Source: JAJDFU01 sp964641965 (lineage in GTDB: Bacteria > Bacteroidota > Bacteroidia > Chitinophagales > Saprospiraceae). From it: DNA of 29,670 bases. Location: contig CAZXLD010000055.1 in the NCBI GenBank assembly GCA_964641965.1, positions 1-29,670 of the forward strand, in the 5' to 3' direction. Shown piece after piece: positions 7,285 through 16,360 of this stretch. The position numbers and the translations under genes are program-made. A model generated the notes under the pieces. The model saw only the letters and a program-made list of their open reading frames with translations. It was not told the DNA's origin and ran no database searches. The first letter of the stretch is position 1. Each line of letters begins with the position of its first letter.

Positions 7285-8694
7285 ATGCCTTTCCAGTCAA
7301 TTTTTCGACACCTGGGCATACTGTTCTTCTTAGCGACCCTGACAGCACCTGCTTTCGGGCAAGAAGCCAATATTGAGGAAGGTAAAACGCTCTTCCGCAA
7401 CTATTGTGCTTCCTGTCACAACAAGAACATGAAGGATAACCTCACCGGTCCGGCCCTTGGGGGCGTGGAAGAACGGTGGGCCGAATACCCCAGAGAAGAT
7501 CTGTATCGGTGGATCCGCAATTCACAGGCTATGATCAACGAAGGTCATCCTCGTGCTGTGGAGCTTTGGAATGAGTGGCAACCCACCATCATGAACAACT
7601 TCCTGAATCTAACTGATCAGGAAATGGAGAACTTGATTGCCTACATCAATTTTGAGTACAATAAAAAGCCTGAAGTTGCTGCAGGTCCTGTAGTTGGGGT
7701 CGGCGGTACAACTGAAGAGTCGGACAACACGCTCTTGTACATCGTACTCACAGGCATTCTTGCCATTTTGGCTGTGGTGTTGGCCCGTATTTTGTCCAAT
7801 CTGGATTACTTACTCAAAGTTAAAGAAGGTCAGGAGCCTGAGAAGCGCAAGACGCTAGCGGAAATTTTGACCAGTAAAGGGGTTATCGCATTTGTAGTGT
7901 TTGCTCTTGTGGTATTGGGAGGGTATACTACGGTGAACAATGCCATCATGCTGGGGCGTCAGCAGGGGTATGAACCTGAGCAACCGATCAAATTTTCACA
8001 TGCCACCCACTCCGGGCTTCAGCAGATAGAATGTCAGTATTGTCACGACGGAGCTCGCCGTTCTAAGCATTCGGTGATACCCGCCGCAAATACCTGTATG
8101 AATTGTCATTCTGCCGTTAAGTACGGCTCCCAATATGGTACAGCAGAATTAACCAAGATTTATGCTTCCGCTGGTTGGAATCCGAATACGGATGAATACA
8201 TTGAGGATTATGACCAGATGTCAACGGAAGAAATCGGTGAAGTATACAAAGAGTGGATTGTCGCTCAATTCCTGGATAATGGGGGAGATGCTTCAGAAGC
8301 CGATTTCGAAGCCGAAAATCAATGGAAAGACATTGTGGCCTCACTTACCAACCCGGAAATGGGAGACTATTCGGTGGGAGGACCTATTGAATGGGTACGG
8401 ATACATAATCTGGCGGATCATGCCTACTTCAATCATGCGCAGCACGTGAAGGTAGGGCAGGTTGAGTGCCAAACCTGCCACGGACCGGTAGAGGAAATGG
8501 AGGTGGTTTATCAGTATTCTCCACTATCCATGGGATGGTGTATTAACTGCCACAGGCAAACCGAGGTTAAGTTTGCTGACAATGAATATTATCAGTCCTA
8601 TGAGCGGTACCACGAAGAGCTTGCGGCAGGTAAGCGTACCAATGTAACTGTGGAAGAAATTGGTGGTCTGGAATGCCAGAAGTGCCACTATTAA
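7285..8694 (+). CDS. actA: Alternative complex III subunit ActA, multiheme cytochrome c with N-terminal monoheme domain
   Basis: This periplasmic electron-transfer subunit of the quinol-oxidising alternative complex III is 469 residues from the chosen start. It begins with a signal peptide (MPFQSIFRHLGILFF to about AFGQ, residues 1-24). A class I monoheme domain with CASCH at 41-45 comes next, then a membrane helix (about 150-170) and a second hydrophobic segment near 205-225. The C-terminal multiheme domain has CQYCH (250), CMNCH (271), CQTCH (395), CINCH (419) and CQKCH (464), the last just before the stop. The total is six CXXCH motifs, while the Rhodothermus ActA is described as pentaheme. 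The frame extends upstream to 7198, but those residues overlap the promoter and would precede the signal peptide. It is the first gene of the operon. Confidence 0.93.
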   Translation: MPFQSIFRHLGILFFLATLTAPAFGQEANIEEGKTLFRNYCASCHNKNMKDNLTGPALGGVEERWAEYPREDLYRWIRNSQAMINEGHPRAVELWNEWQPTIMNNFLNLTDQEMENLIAYINFEYNKKPEVAAGPVVGVGGTTEESDNTLLYIVLTGILAILAVVLARILSNLDYLLKVKEGQEPEKRKTLAEILTSKGVIAFVVFALVVLGGYTTVNNAIMLGRQQGYEPEQPIKFSHATHSGLQQIECQYCHDGARRSKHSVIPAANTCMNCHSAVKYGSQYGTAELTKIYASAGWNPNTDEYIEDYDQMSTEEIGEVYKEWIVAQFLDNGGDASEADFEAENQWKDIVASLTNPEMGDYSVGGPIEWVRIHNLADHAYFNHAQHVKVGQVECQTCHGPVEEMEVVYQYSPLSMGWCINCHRQTEVKFADNEYYQSYERYHEELAAGKRTNVTVEEIGGLECQKCHY

Positions 8695-8725
8695 ACCGAA
8701 GACCATACTATAAATATCAGCATAC

Positions 8726-11700
8726 ATGAAGAACCACCACAATGACGTGTGGACAGGTGTAGATCAGCTCAGCGACAGGGAAGGTTACGAAAAGGTGGTA
8801 GCCCCCGAGTTTACAGAGCTTCCTGTGATTGACACTATGTCTTCAGCGGCTTCTACCCAAGTGGAAAGGAGCCGTCGGGACTTCTTAAAATATTTAGGGT
8901 TTAGTGTAGGTACGGCAGCAATTGCTTCCAGCTGTGAAATTCCCGTACGCAAGGCCATTCCGTATGTAGTGAAACCGGATACGATCGTACCTGGGGTTGC
9001 TACTTACTATGCCTCAACTTTTGTGCAGGGAGGAGATTTCTGTCCCGTGTTGGTCAAAACCAGAGAGGGAAGACCAATCAAAATTGAGGGTAATAGCCTG
9101 AGTTCGATCACAAAAGGCGGAACTAGCGCCCGTGCCCAGGCAAGTGTATTAAGTCTATATGATACCAGCCGATTCACCGGCCCTCTTCGTGTAAGTAATG
9201 AGCGGATCAGCCGACCTCGCCGCAACCAGGAGGGGCCTTCCTGGGCTGCGATAGATGAGGAAATTAAAGGAAAACTGAATGCGGATTCCAATATTCGCAT
9301 CGTATCCAATACAGTCATGAGTCCTACTTCCAAGAAGGCAGTGGAGGACTTTAAGGCAGCCTATCCGAATGCCGAATGGGTGGTGTACGATCCCATTTCC
9401 AGTTCGGCTATGATCCAGGCGAATGAGCAGGATTTTGGTCAGGCTGCAATCCCAGCCTATCACTTTGATAAAGCTAAAGTGATTGTTGCTTTTGAAGCGG
9501 ATTTTCTCGGTACTTGGATCTCTCCAATCGAGTTTGCAACTCAATATGCTGAAAACAGGAAAATAAAGGATGTGCATCATCCGGAAATGTCGCGCCACAT
9601 TCAGGTGGAGAGCATGATGTCCCTAACTGGGTCCAATGCAGATAACCGGATTTTGGTCAAACCATCCGAACAGGGTGCAGCGATTGTGGCACTCTACAAC
9701 GAGATTGCAGATCTGACTGGACAGGTCCGGTTAAATGGCCCTAGCATAGGGCCGGATAAAGTGGAGAAACTCCAGTTGGTGGCTCGTGAATTGTATGATC
9801 ATCAGGGAGAAAGTTTAGTGGTAAGCGGTTCCAACAATGTCGGCGAGCAGTCGATTGTGAATGCCATAAATGCCATGCTGGGCAACATAGGCCGGACGAT
9901 CGATTTTACCCATGCTTCTCAGCAGCGCCAGGGTTTGGATGCTTCTATCCAAGGCCTGATTCAGGATATGAATAACGGTGGGGTGGATGCGGTATTCTTT
10001 ATGGATGGTGCCAATCCAGCCTATGACCTACCCAACTCAGAACAGTTTAAAAATGCGCTTACAAAAGTAGGTCTCAAGATATCCTTTGCCGGGATTCCAA
10101 ATGAGACTGCTGTGCTATGCGATTACATTACTCCAACGCACCATTATTTGGAAAGCTGGGGTGATGTAGAACCCAAGCGCGGGGTTTACGGATTGATTCA
10201 ACCTGCCATTGCTCCGATTTTTGCCTCCGTTGGCAAGCCGGGAACACGGCAAGCGGAGGAAAGCCTGCTGCGTTGGGCGGAGAGTGAGCTGCTTGATTTA
10301 GAAGAAGGCCAGCCTTACTACACCTATCTAAAAAACCATTGGGAAACTGCCATATTTCCAAAGTCCGGGTTCTCTGTTTTTCGTCGGTTTTGGGATTCCG
10401 CCCTGCATGATGGTTGGGTGGAAATCGAAATGGAACCAATCGAAACGACTTTTGCTGGCGACCCAAATGCGGCTCTTGCTAAAGTTCGGAAGCCTGCCGG
10501 CGCTGAATTGGAAATTTCTTTCTACGAAACGGTCAACATGGGCAGTGGGCAATATGCCGCCAATCCATGGCTACAGGAGATGCCCGATCCGATTGCACGT
10601 ACCGTTTGGAGCAATTATTTAGCAATTCCGGTTTCCTGGGATGGTGGTAATTCTTTTTCCTCATTCAAAGGGCTTAGCTCCCGTGAATTGTACGGCCAAG
10701 CGGATAAGGTAAATGTGACAGTCAATGGCCAGGAGCAACAAAATATAACTGCTATTCGCCAGTTTGGCCAGATGCAAGGGACGGTCTCTCTGGCTCTTGG
10801 CTATGGCCGATCACTCACCGGACAGGCTGGGAAAGCGCTGGCCAATCAGGTAGGAACAAATACATTCCCTTGGTTGAGCCTTGATGAGAACGGCAACACG
10901 CAGTATTATGCCACTGTGGTGGATGTATCCGATAAAGTGGAGACGGAAACCGAATTGGCTTGTGTTCAATACCATCACGGTATGGGGATGACTGCCCGGG
11001 ATGAGAATGGTCAGCTGGTGACTGACGAAGCTACCGGGAAGCCATTGAATGTGGATGAAAAGACCAATATGACCCTTACGGAAGGTTATCAAGGAGGAGT
11101 CACCGAGCGTTCGATCATTTACAAAGCAAATCTAAAGGAAGTTGAGGAGCTGGTTCACAAAATCGAGCACCGACGAGAAGAAGCTGCTCATTTGAATGAG
11201 GCTACCTTATATCCGGCTGAAAAATACCAGGAGGAGTATTACAGCCAGGGCCATCATTGGGGAATGCACGTTGACTTGAATGCCTGCATTGGTTGTGGTG
11301 CTTGCCAGGTGGCCTGTATTGCGGAGAATAATGTGCCGGTCGTAGGGAAAACGGAAGTGGCTCGCCATCACGAGATGACCTGGCTTCGGATTGACCGCTA
11401 CTATTACGGGGATTATGAAAATCCCAATGTGGTCTATCAACCTATGATGTGCCAGCATTGCGATAATGCGCCCTGTGAAAATGTGTGCCCGGTAGCTGCT
11501 ACCAACCACAGTTCGGAGGGCTTAAATCAGATGACCTACAATCGCTGTATCGGAACCCGGTACTGTGCGAATAACTGCCCCTATAAAGTCCGCCGATTCA
11601 ATTGGTTGGATTACACTACTGCAGACACATTCGCTTATAATGAACTTTCACTTCAGGGTGAGGAAGTTCCTTTTGGCGCTGACAACCTGACCCGAATGGT

Positions 11701-12016
11701 GCTCAATCCGGATGTGACGGTTCGCTCTCGCGGGGTTATCGAGAAATGTTCCTTCTGTGTCCAGCGTATCCAGGAAGGCAAATTGACGGCCAAGCGGGAA
11801 GAACGCAGGTTGGAAGAAAACGACGTGAAGACCGCCTGTCAAACCGCATGTCCAACCGGCGCGATTGTGTTTGGAGACATGAATGACAAAAACAGCACCT
11901 TAGTTAAGCGCCTGGATAATGAATTGAATTATAAGGTATTGGAGGAAACTAACGTGAATGCTTCCGTTATGTACTCAGCCAAGGTGATTAACCGACGCGA
12001 AGAATTAGATGCCTAA
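8726..12016 (+). CDS. actB: Alternative complex III subunit ActB, molybdopterin-oxidoreductase-like protein fused to an iron-sulfur domain
   Basis: This is the largest ACIII subunit (1096 residues). After about 45 variable residues it has a twin-arginine motif, RRDFLKYLGF (50-59), so it is exported folded. Residues of about 75-720 resemble the molybdopterin oxidoreductase fold, which in ACIII is known to lack the cofactor. The C-terminal part (about 840-1075) is a PsrB-like ferredoxin domain with four cysteine clusters: CIGCGACQVAC from residue 854, CQHCDNAPCENVCP, CIGTRYCANNCP and CSFCVQRI with CQTACPTG. In studied ACIII these hold three 4Fe-4S and one 3Fe-4S centre and pass electrons to the ActA hemes. 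The single-gene B1-B2 fusion is usual in Bacteroidota. It sits 31 bases after actA. Confidence 0.95.
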   Translation: MKNHHNDVWTGVDQLSDREGYEKVVAPEFTELPVIDTMSSAASTQVERSRRDFLKYLGFSVGTAAIASSCEIPVRKAIPYVVKPDTIVPGVATYYASTFVQGGDFCPVLVKTREGRPIKIEGNSLSSITKGGTSARAQASVLSLYDTSRFTGPLRVSNERISRPRRNQEGPSWAAIDEEIKGKLNADSNIRIVSNTVMSPTSKKAVEDFKAAYPNAEWVVYDPISSSAMIQANEQDFGQAAIPAYHFDKAKVIVAFEADFLGTWISPIEFATQYAENRKIKDVHHPEMSRHIQVESMMSLTGSNADNRILVKPSEQGAAIVALYNEIADLTGQVRLNGPSIGPDKVEKLQLVARELYDHQGESLVVSGSNNVGEQSIVNAINAMLGNIGRTIDFTHASQQRQGLDASIQGLIQDMNNGGVDAVFFMDGANPAYDLPNSEQFKNALTKVGLKISFAGIPNETAVLCDYITPTHHYLESWGDVEPKRGVYGLIQPAIAPIFASVGKPGTRQAEESLLRWAESELLDLEEGQPYYTYLKNHWETAIFPKSGFSVFRRFWDSALHDGWVEIEMEPIETTFAGDPNAALAKVRKPAGAELEISFYETVNMGSGQYAANPWLQEMPDPIARTVWSNYLAIPVSWDGGNSFSSFKGLSSRELYGQADKVNVTVNGQEQQNITAIRQFGQMQGTVSLALGYGRSLTGQAGKALANQVGTNTFPWLSLDENGNTQYYATVVDVSDKVETETELACVQYHHGMGMTARDENGQLVTDEATGKPLNVDEKTNMTLTEGYQGGVTERSIIYKANLKEVEELVHKIEHRREEAAHLNEATLYPAEKYQEEYYSQGHHWGMHVDLNACIGCGACQVACIAENNVPVVGKTEVARHHEMTWLRIDRYYYGDYENPNVVYQPMMCQHCDNAPCENVCPVAATNHSSEGLNQMTYNRCIGTRYCANNCPYKVRRFNWLDYTTADTFAYNELSLQGEEVPFGADNLTRMVLNPDVTVRSRGVIEKCSFCVQRIQEGKLTAKREERRLEENDVKTACQTACPTGAIVFGDMNDKNSTLVKRLDNELNYKVLEETNVNASVMYSAKVINRREELDA

Positions 12017-12067
12017 ATGATAAATCTGGAAGGCCGCCAAGGCCCTCTAAAAACATAGTTTTTAAAT

Positions 12068-13495
12068 ATGAGTGCTCCTATTTCATTAATCCGTGATCCA
12101 CTGATCGAAGGTGGAAAAACCTATCACGATATCACGGAGGATATCTGTGCACCTACCGAGCGAACCCCCAGCGTTGCCTGGGTGCTTGCTTTTATGATTG
12201 CTGCGGGTGCCTTGGCCTTTTACGTGTTTTGCGTACTGTGGACCGTTTGGATCGGTATCGGGTCTTGGAATCTGAACCGTACGATTGGTTGGGGTTGGGA
12301 TATCACCAACTTCGTCTGGTGGGTAGGTATTGGTCACGCAGGAACCCTGATCTCTGCGATTTTGTTGCTTTTTCGACAGAAATGGCGGACGGGGGTAAAC
12401 CGGGCCGCTGAAGCGATGACCATTTTCGCGGTTATGTGTGCCGGGCAATTTCCATTGATCCACATGGGTCGCCTTTGGCTCGCTTTTTTCATTTTTCCTT
12501 ATCCAAATACCCGGGGGCCTCTGTGGGTGAATTTTAACTCTCCATTGCTCTGGGACGTTTTTGCAATCTCGACCTACTTCACAGTTTCCTTGCTCTTCTG
12601 GTATACAGGACTTGTTCCTGATTTTGCAACAGTACGGGATCGAGCAAAAGGGATTCGAAAAATTATTTACAATTATTTGTCGTTCGGATGGACAGGTGCA
12701 GCGAAGCACTGGCAGCGTTGGGAGTCCTTGTCCCTAGTGTTGGCAGGTCTGGCTACACCACTTGTACTTTCGGTTCACACCATCGTTTCTTTTGATTTCG
12801 CCACTTCGGTTATTCCGGGCTGGCATACCACGATCTTTCCACCCTATTTTGTGGCAGGAGCCATCTTTTCGGGTTTTGCCATGGTACAAACGCTGATGCT
12901 GATCACGCGAAAAGTATTGAACCTGGAACAATATATCACCTTGGAGCACATCGATAGTATGAACAAGGTGATTTTGGCTACCGGCTCCATAGTGGGGGTT
13001 GCTTATTTAACAGAGTTATTCGTAGCCTGGTACTCCGGATACATTTACGAGCAGTTTGCATTTTACAATCGGGTATTTGGCCCATATTATTGGTCCTACA
13101 TCGGAATGATGTCCTGTAATGTATTGGCACCCCAGTTCTTCTGGAGCAAGACCCTGAGAAGAAGTGTTTTATTTACCTTCTTCATGTCCATATTTGTCAA
13201 TATCGGGATGTGGTTTGAGCGTTTTGTGATCATTGCTACTACATTGGCACGTGATTATTTGCCATCCAGCTGGAGTTATTATACGCCAACCTGGGTAGAA
13301 ATCGGGCTATTCGTAGGAACCATGGGCTTGTTTTTCACCTGTTACCTCATTTTTGTTCGGGTGGCTCCTGTAGTTGCTGTTGCCGAGGTAAAAGCAATCC
13401 TGAAAACAGCAGGTGACCAGTACATCGGAGCAAATGCTCAACAGGGAGAAAAGCCTGTTGCCGATGAAAAAGAAGTGAATCCCAAGAGTATTTAA
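12068..13495 (+). CDS. actC: Alternative complex III subunit ActC, NrfD/PsrC-like quinol-binding membrane protein
   Basis: This 475-residue integral membrane protein belongs to the NrfD/PsrC family. About ten hydrophobic helices are visible, the first at about 37-60 after a soluble N-terminal stretch (MSAPISLIRDPLIEG). Family marks include FVWWVGIGHAGTLISAILLL, AMTIFAVMCAG and FFPPYFVAG-like loops. In ACIII this subunit forms the menaquinol site and a proposed proton path next to the ActB iron-sulfur domain. The C-terminal 40 residues are polar and variable. It follows actB after 51 bases that hold a small AAAAAC-ATA-GTTTTT hairpin, and precedes actD by 12 bases. Confidence 0.95.
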   Translation: MSAPISLIRDPLIEGGKTYHDITEDICAPTERTPSVAWVLAFMIAAGALAFYVFCVLWTVWIGIGSWNLNRTIGWGWDITNFVWWVGIGHAGTLISAILLLFRQKWRTGVNRAAEAMTIFAVMCAGQFPLIHMGRLWLAFFIFPYPNTRGPLWVNFNSPLLWDVFAISTYFTVSLLFWYTGLVPDFATVRDRAKGIRKIIYNYLSFGWTGAAKHWQRWESLSLVLAGLATPLVLSVHTIVSFDFATSVIPGWHTTIFPPYFVAGAIFSGFAMVQTLMLITRKVLNLEQYITLEHIDSMNKVILATGSIVGVAYLTELFVAWYSGYIYEQFAFYNRVFGPYYWSYIGMMSCNVLAPQFFWSKTLRRSVLFTFFMSIFVNIGMWFERFVIIATTLARDYLPSSWSYYTPTWVEIGLFVGTMGLFFTCYLIFVRVAPVVAVAEVKAILKTAGDQYIGANAQQGEKPVADEKEVNPKSI

Positions 13496-13507
13496 CAGAC
13501 AGGAAAC

Positions 13508-14032
13508 ATGGAAAATAAAGAAGTCTTCTACGGATTATACAATGATGAAACCGAATTATTAAGCGCTGTTAAACAAGCCAATTCGGATCATCTTGATATC
13601 ATGGATGTGTATACGCCTTTTCCCGTGCACGGTTTAGACCCTCTGTTGGGATTGGCGGAAAGTCGGTTACATATTGCTGGTTTCGTTTATGGAGCAATCG
13701 GCACGCTTACGGCATTCTTGTTTATGACCTGGGTGTTCACTCGGGATTGGCCCATTATTTTTGGTGGAAAACCATATTGGTCGGTTCCTGCATTTATTCC
13801 GATCACCTTCGAGGTGACAGTCCTTTTTTCTGCAGTCGGTATGGTGATCACCTTTTATACCGTTTGTGGTCTTTGGCCGGGAGCGAATAATGTGACCTTG
13901 GACGATCGCATTACAGATGATAAGTTTTGTATAGCGTTTGACACGACCTATGCATCACAAGAAGACAAGGGAAAGCTGAATAGTTTTTTCAGTACGACCG
14001 GTGCTGCTGAGGTGAATACCAAGAGCGTTTAA
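13508..14032 (+). CDS. actD: Alternative complex III subunit ActD (DUF3341)
   Basis: This 174-residue protein has the DUF3341 pattern: a soluble N-terminal segment ending in the conserved VYTPFPVHGLD (residues 35-45), two membrane helices (about 58-80 and 100-125), and a C-terminal soluble stretch beginning near DDRITDDKFCIAFD. ActD packs against ActC in known ACIII structures and carries no cofactor. The gene is tightly linked, 12 bases after actC and 20 before actE, so co-transcription is very likely. Confidence 0.93.
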   Translation: MENKEVFYGLYNDETELLSAVKQANSDHLDIMDVYTPFPVHGLDPLLGLAESRLHIAGFVYGAIGTLTAFLFMTWVFTRDWPIIFGGKPYWSVPAFIPITFEVTVLFSAVGMVITFYTVCGLWPGANNVTLDDRITDDKFCIAFDTTYASQEDKGKLNSFFSTTGAAEVNTKSV

Positions 14033-14052
14033 CTCCGGTTCGAAAAAAGAAA

Positions 14053-14934
14053 ATGATGAAGTTGTTGAAACATTATGTATTGATCCTAACGGCGTTTGTC
14101 CTGCTGCACTCTTGTAGCCCTGCTGACGGAGACCAGCCAGGCCATGAATACATGCCGGATATGGCTCACAGTATTGCAGTTGAGGCCAATACCTACAATT
14201 ATTACTACTACAATACCTGGGACAGTACCAGCACCGTAAAATTGTACGATTTGATCAAGACGCCTCGTCAACCTGTAGAGGGTACACGGCCAAGGGGCTA
14301 CGCGGGTGTTGCTACGGCAGATCAAGGAGATCGGGATGTCGTAATGGCTGCATTAAAAGGGAAAAACGCTTTAAATGCGATTTATACTCCGATTAATGGT
14401 CATGTTCCTTACTACTATGAGAATACGGAGGAGGAGCGAACGAGAGCTACAGAAGAATTGATTGATAATCCATTCCCGATTACCGAGGAAGGCCTGGCCC
14501 AGGGAAAGGAGCTTTATGACATCTTTTGTGCTATCTGCCATGGTGAAAAAGGAAATGGAGTAGGCTATCTGGTAGCCGATGAAAACCCAAACGTTAAATA
14601 TCCAGCAGCACCTGCCAATTTCTTGCTGGAAGAGCATGTCAACTCTTCCAACGGACGCTACTACCATGCGATCATGCATGGAAAAAATGTAATGGGGGCT
14701 TATGCAGATAAAATGAATTACGAGGAACGCTGGCAAGTAATTCATTACATCCGGTCTCTTCAAGCGAAAGAGTTGAAAGTAGAATATAGTCAATCAGCTA
14801 ATACCCTTAATGAGACCTATGGTGTTCCTGGCGCTTCTGTCATGGCCATGGCGGCTCCTGCGGATGAAGCGCCTCTACCTGAAGCAGCTGCTCCTGCAGC
14901 AATGGAAGAGGCTGAACACGGAAGCGATCATTAA
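14053..14934 (+). CDS. actE: Alternative complex III subunit ActE, monoheme cytochrome c lipoprotein
   Basis: This 293-residue protein has a lipoprotein signal with a lipobox at LLHSC (Cys near residue 18), so it should be anchored in a membrane by lipid. One heme motif, CAICH, lies at residues 159-163, and a likely axial methionine lies in the HGKNVMGAYADKM region about 55 residues later. The N-terminal part contains the conserved MPDMAHSIA stretch seen in Bacteroidota ActE. In ACIII this subunit is the electron exit toward a soluble carrier or the oxidase. The C-terminal 35 residues are rich in Ala, Pro and Glu and look disordered. It lies between actD and actF. Confidence 0.92.
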   Translation: MMKLLKHYVLILTAFVLLHSCSPADGDQPGHEYMPDMAHSIAVEANTYNYYYYNTWDSTSTVKLYDLIKTPRQPVEGTRPRGYAGVATADQGDRDVVMAALKGKNALNAIYTPINGHVPYYYENTEEERTRATEELIDNPFPITEEGLAQGKELYDIFCAICHGEKGNGVGYLVADENPNVKYPAAPANFLLEEHVNSSNGRYYHAIMHGKNVMGAYADKMNYEERWQVIHYIRSLQAKELKVEYSQSANTLNETYGVPGASVMAMAAPADEAPLPEAAAPAAMEEAEHGSDH

Positions 14935-14979
14935 AAGAAAGAGTAGCTCAATCTGTGTCAAGGGATAACGAAACAAGCA

Positions 14980-16263
14980 ATGAACAATACTTTTGAATTT
15001 AAATCCATTCAGAAACAAGTCCTAATCGGCGGTATGGCCCTTGGGCTCTTGTGTCTGGTGATTACCTTCCTTACCGATGATGCCTTGCACACGCGGTTTT
15101 GGTCCAACTTTTTGCATAATAGCGTCTTCTTCACGGGCATTGCCTTTATGGGGCTGTTTATCCAGGCAGCATTTACCACCGCTTGGGCAGGCTGGTACGT
15201 ACAGTTCAAGCGACTTTGGGAATCTTATGCCGCTTTCATGATCGTCGGTTTAGTGCTAATGGTCATTCTGACTATTGGAGTTTGGGGACATTTCCATCAT
15301 TTGTACCATTGGGCAGATGAAGCAACCCTTGATGTAAACAGTTCGGAGTACGATCCCATTCTGGCGGGCAAAGCCGGTTTCCTGAATAAATACTGGTACA
15401 CCTTTGGAACGCTGATCATTATGGGAATATGGATCTGGTTTGCACGGCGCATCCGGAATTTATCCCTGGCTGAAGACCGAGAGGGTGGAATTGGTGATCT
15501 ATCCTTCCATCGGAAAATCCGGATTTGGTCTGCTGTATTTCTTCCTATAGCCGGATTCACGAGTGCTGCACTGATCTGGCAATGGATTATGTCGGTAGAT
15601 GCTCATTGGTACAGTACGTTGTTCGCCTGGTATGCCGGAGCCAGTTGGTTTGTGGCTGCCATCGCCTTAACGATTTTGATGTTGATTTATCTGAAAACCT
15701 TAGGTTACTTCGAAAATGTAAGTGCAGAGCATTTGCATGATCTTGGAAAATACATGTTTGCCTTCAGCATTTTTTGGACTTACCTCTGGTTTAGCCAGTA
15801 CATGTTGATCTGGTACGGAAATGTTGGAGAAGAAACGATTTACTATCGGGAACGGCTCAGTCATTATCCGGTATTGTTCTACGGTAACCTGATCATGAAT
15901 TTTGTAGCTCCGTTCTTCATTCTAATGCGGAATGATACCAAGCGGAAATTTGGAAGCATGATCGTCACCGCACTTATTGTCTTTATTGGCCATTGGTGGG
16001 ATTTTTTCCTCATGATCAAGCCCGGCGTCTATCATACGGCACAAGAAGCCTTGGCACATGGGGGAGGGGAAGCGACTGAAGCAGCTGGACACCATGCCTC
16101 TTCTATCGTGATGGGATTTACCATTCCCGGCTTATTGGAGTGGGGGACTTTAATCGGATTCACTTGCTTATTTACCTATGTGGTATTTCAACAATTAACC
16201 CGAGCATCATTAGTACCTCAAAACGATGTGTATTTGGAGGAAAGCCTTCACCATCATGTCTAA
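14980..16263 (+). CDS. actF: Alternative complex III subunit ActF, NrfD-like membrane protein
   Basis: This 427-residue membrane protein is a second NrfD/PsrC-type subunit, annotated in Bacteroidota as quinol:cytochrome c oxidoreductase. About ten helices are seen, the first at about 13-32. Typical elements are LHNSVFFTGIAFMGLFIQAAF, FLPIAGFTSAALIWQWIMS with DAHWYSTLFAWY, and YMLIWYGNVGEETIYY. A loop near residue 355-375 is rich in Gly, Ala, His and Glu, and the protein ends in ESLHHHV. It lies 45 bases after actE and is followed at once by a hairpin, which suggests the act part of the locus can end here. Confidence 0.94.
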   Translation: MNNTFEFKSIQKQVLIGGMALGLLCLVITFLTDDALHTRFWSNFLHNSVFFTGIAFMGLFIQAAFTTAWAGWYVQFKRLWESYAAFMIVGLVLMVILTIGVWGHFHHLYHWADEATLDVNSSEYDPILAGKAGFLNKYWYTFGTLIIMGIWIWFARRIRNLSLAEDREGGIGDLSFHRKIRIWSAVFLPIAGFTSAALIWQWIMSVDAHWYSTLFAWYAGASWFVAAIALTILMLIYLKTLGYFENVSAEHLHDLGKYMFAFSIFWTYLWFSQYMLIWYGNVGEETIYYRERLSHYPVLFYGNLIMNFVAPFFILMRNDTKRKFGSMIVTALIVFIGHWWDFFLMIKPGVYHTAQEALAHGGGEATEAAGHHASSIVMGFTIPGLLEWGTLIGFTCLFTYVVFQQLTRASLVPQNDVYLEESLHHHV

Positions 16264-16288
16264 TTATTTAGACTCATTCTAAATAATT
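16262..16288 (+). terminator. AT-rich hairpin at the end of actF
   Basis: AATTATTTAGA (16262-16272) is the exact reverse complement of TCTAAATAATT (16278-16288) with a five-base loop, giving an 11-pair stem that starts within the actF stop codon. It lacks GC pairs at the base and a long T-run. It is therefore more likely a weak attenuator or an mRNA-end stabiliser than a strong terminator. Confidence 0.5.
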
Positions 16289-16320
16289 TACATCAGAGAT
16301 CATCTGCGGCTGCACTCTGT

Positions 16321-16328
16321 TATTTTTG
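16321..16328 (+). promoter_or_regulatory. Candidate internal promoter (-7 box) for the cox genes
   Basis: TATTTTTG matches the Bacteroidota -7 consensus TAnnTTTG. It lies 33 bases before the coxB start and just after the actF hairpin. No TTG lies at the expected -33 distance, so it is a weaker candidate than the one at 7198-7228. Confidence 0.4.
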
Positions 16329-16360
16329 TAGTGACAGTCTTAAAGCATAATTAAAGCGCA

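Noticed and set aside
9155..9598. Reverse open frame of 147 codons within actB
   Set aside because: It is a shadow of a strongly supported coding region and has no recognisable domain.
12086..12709. Reverse open frame of 207 codons within actC
   Set aside because: Long only because of the codon use of the membrane protein on the other strand; its composition is not protein-like.
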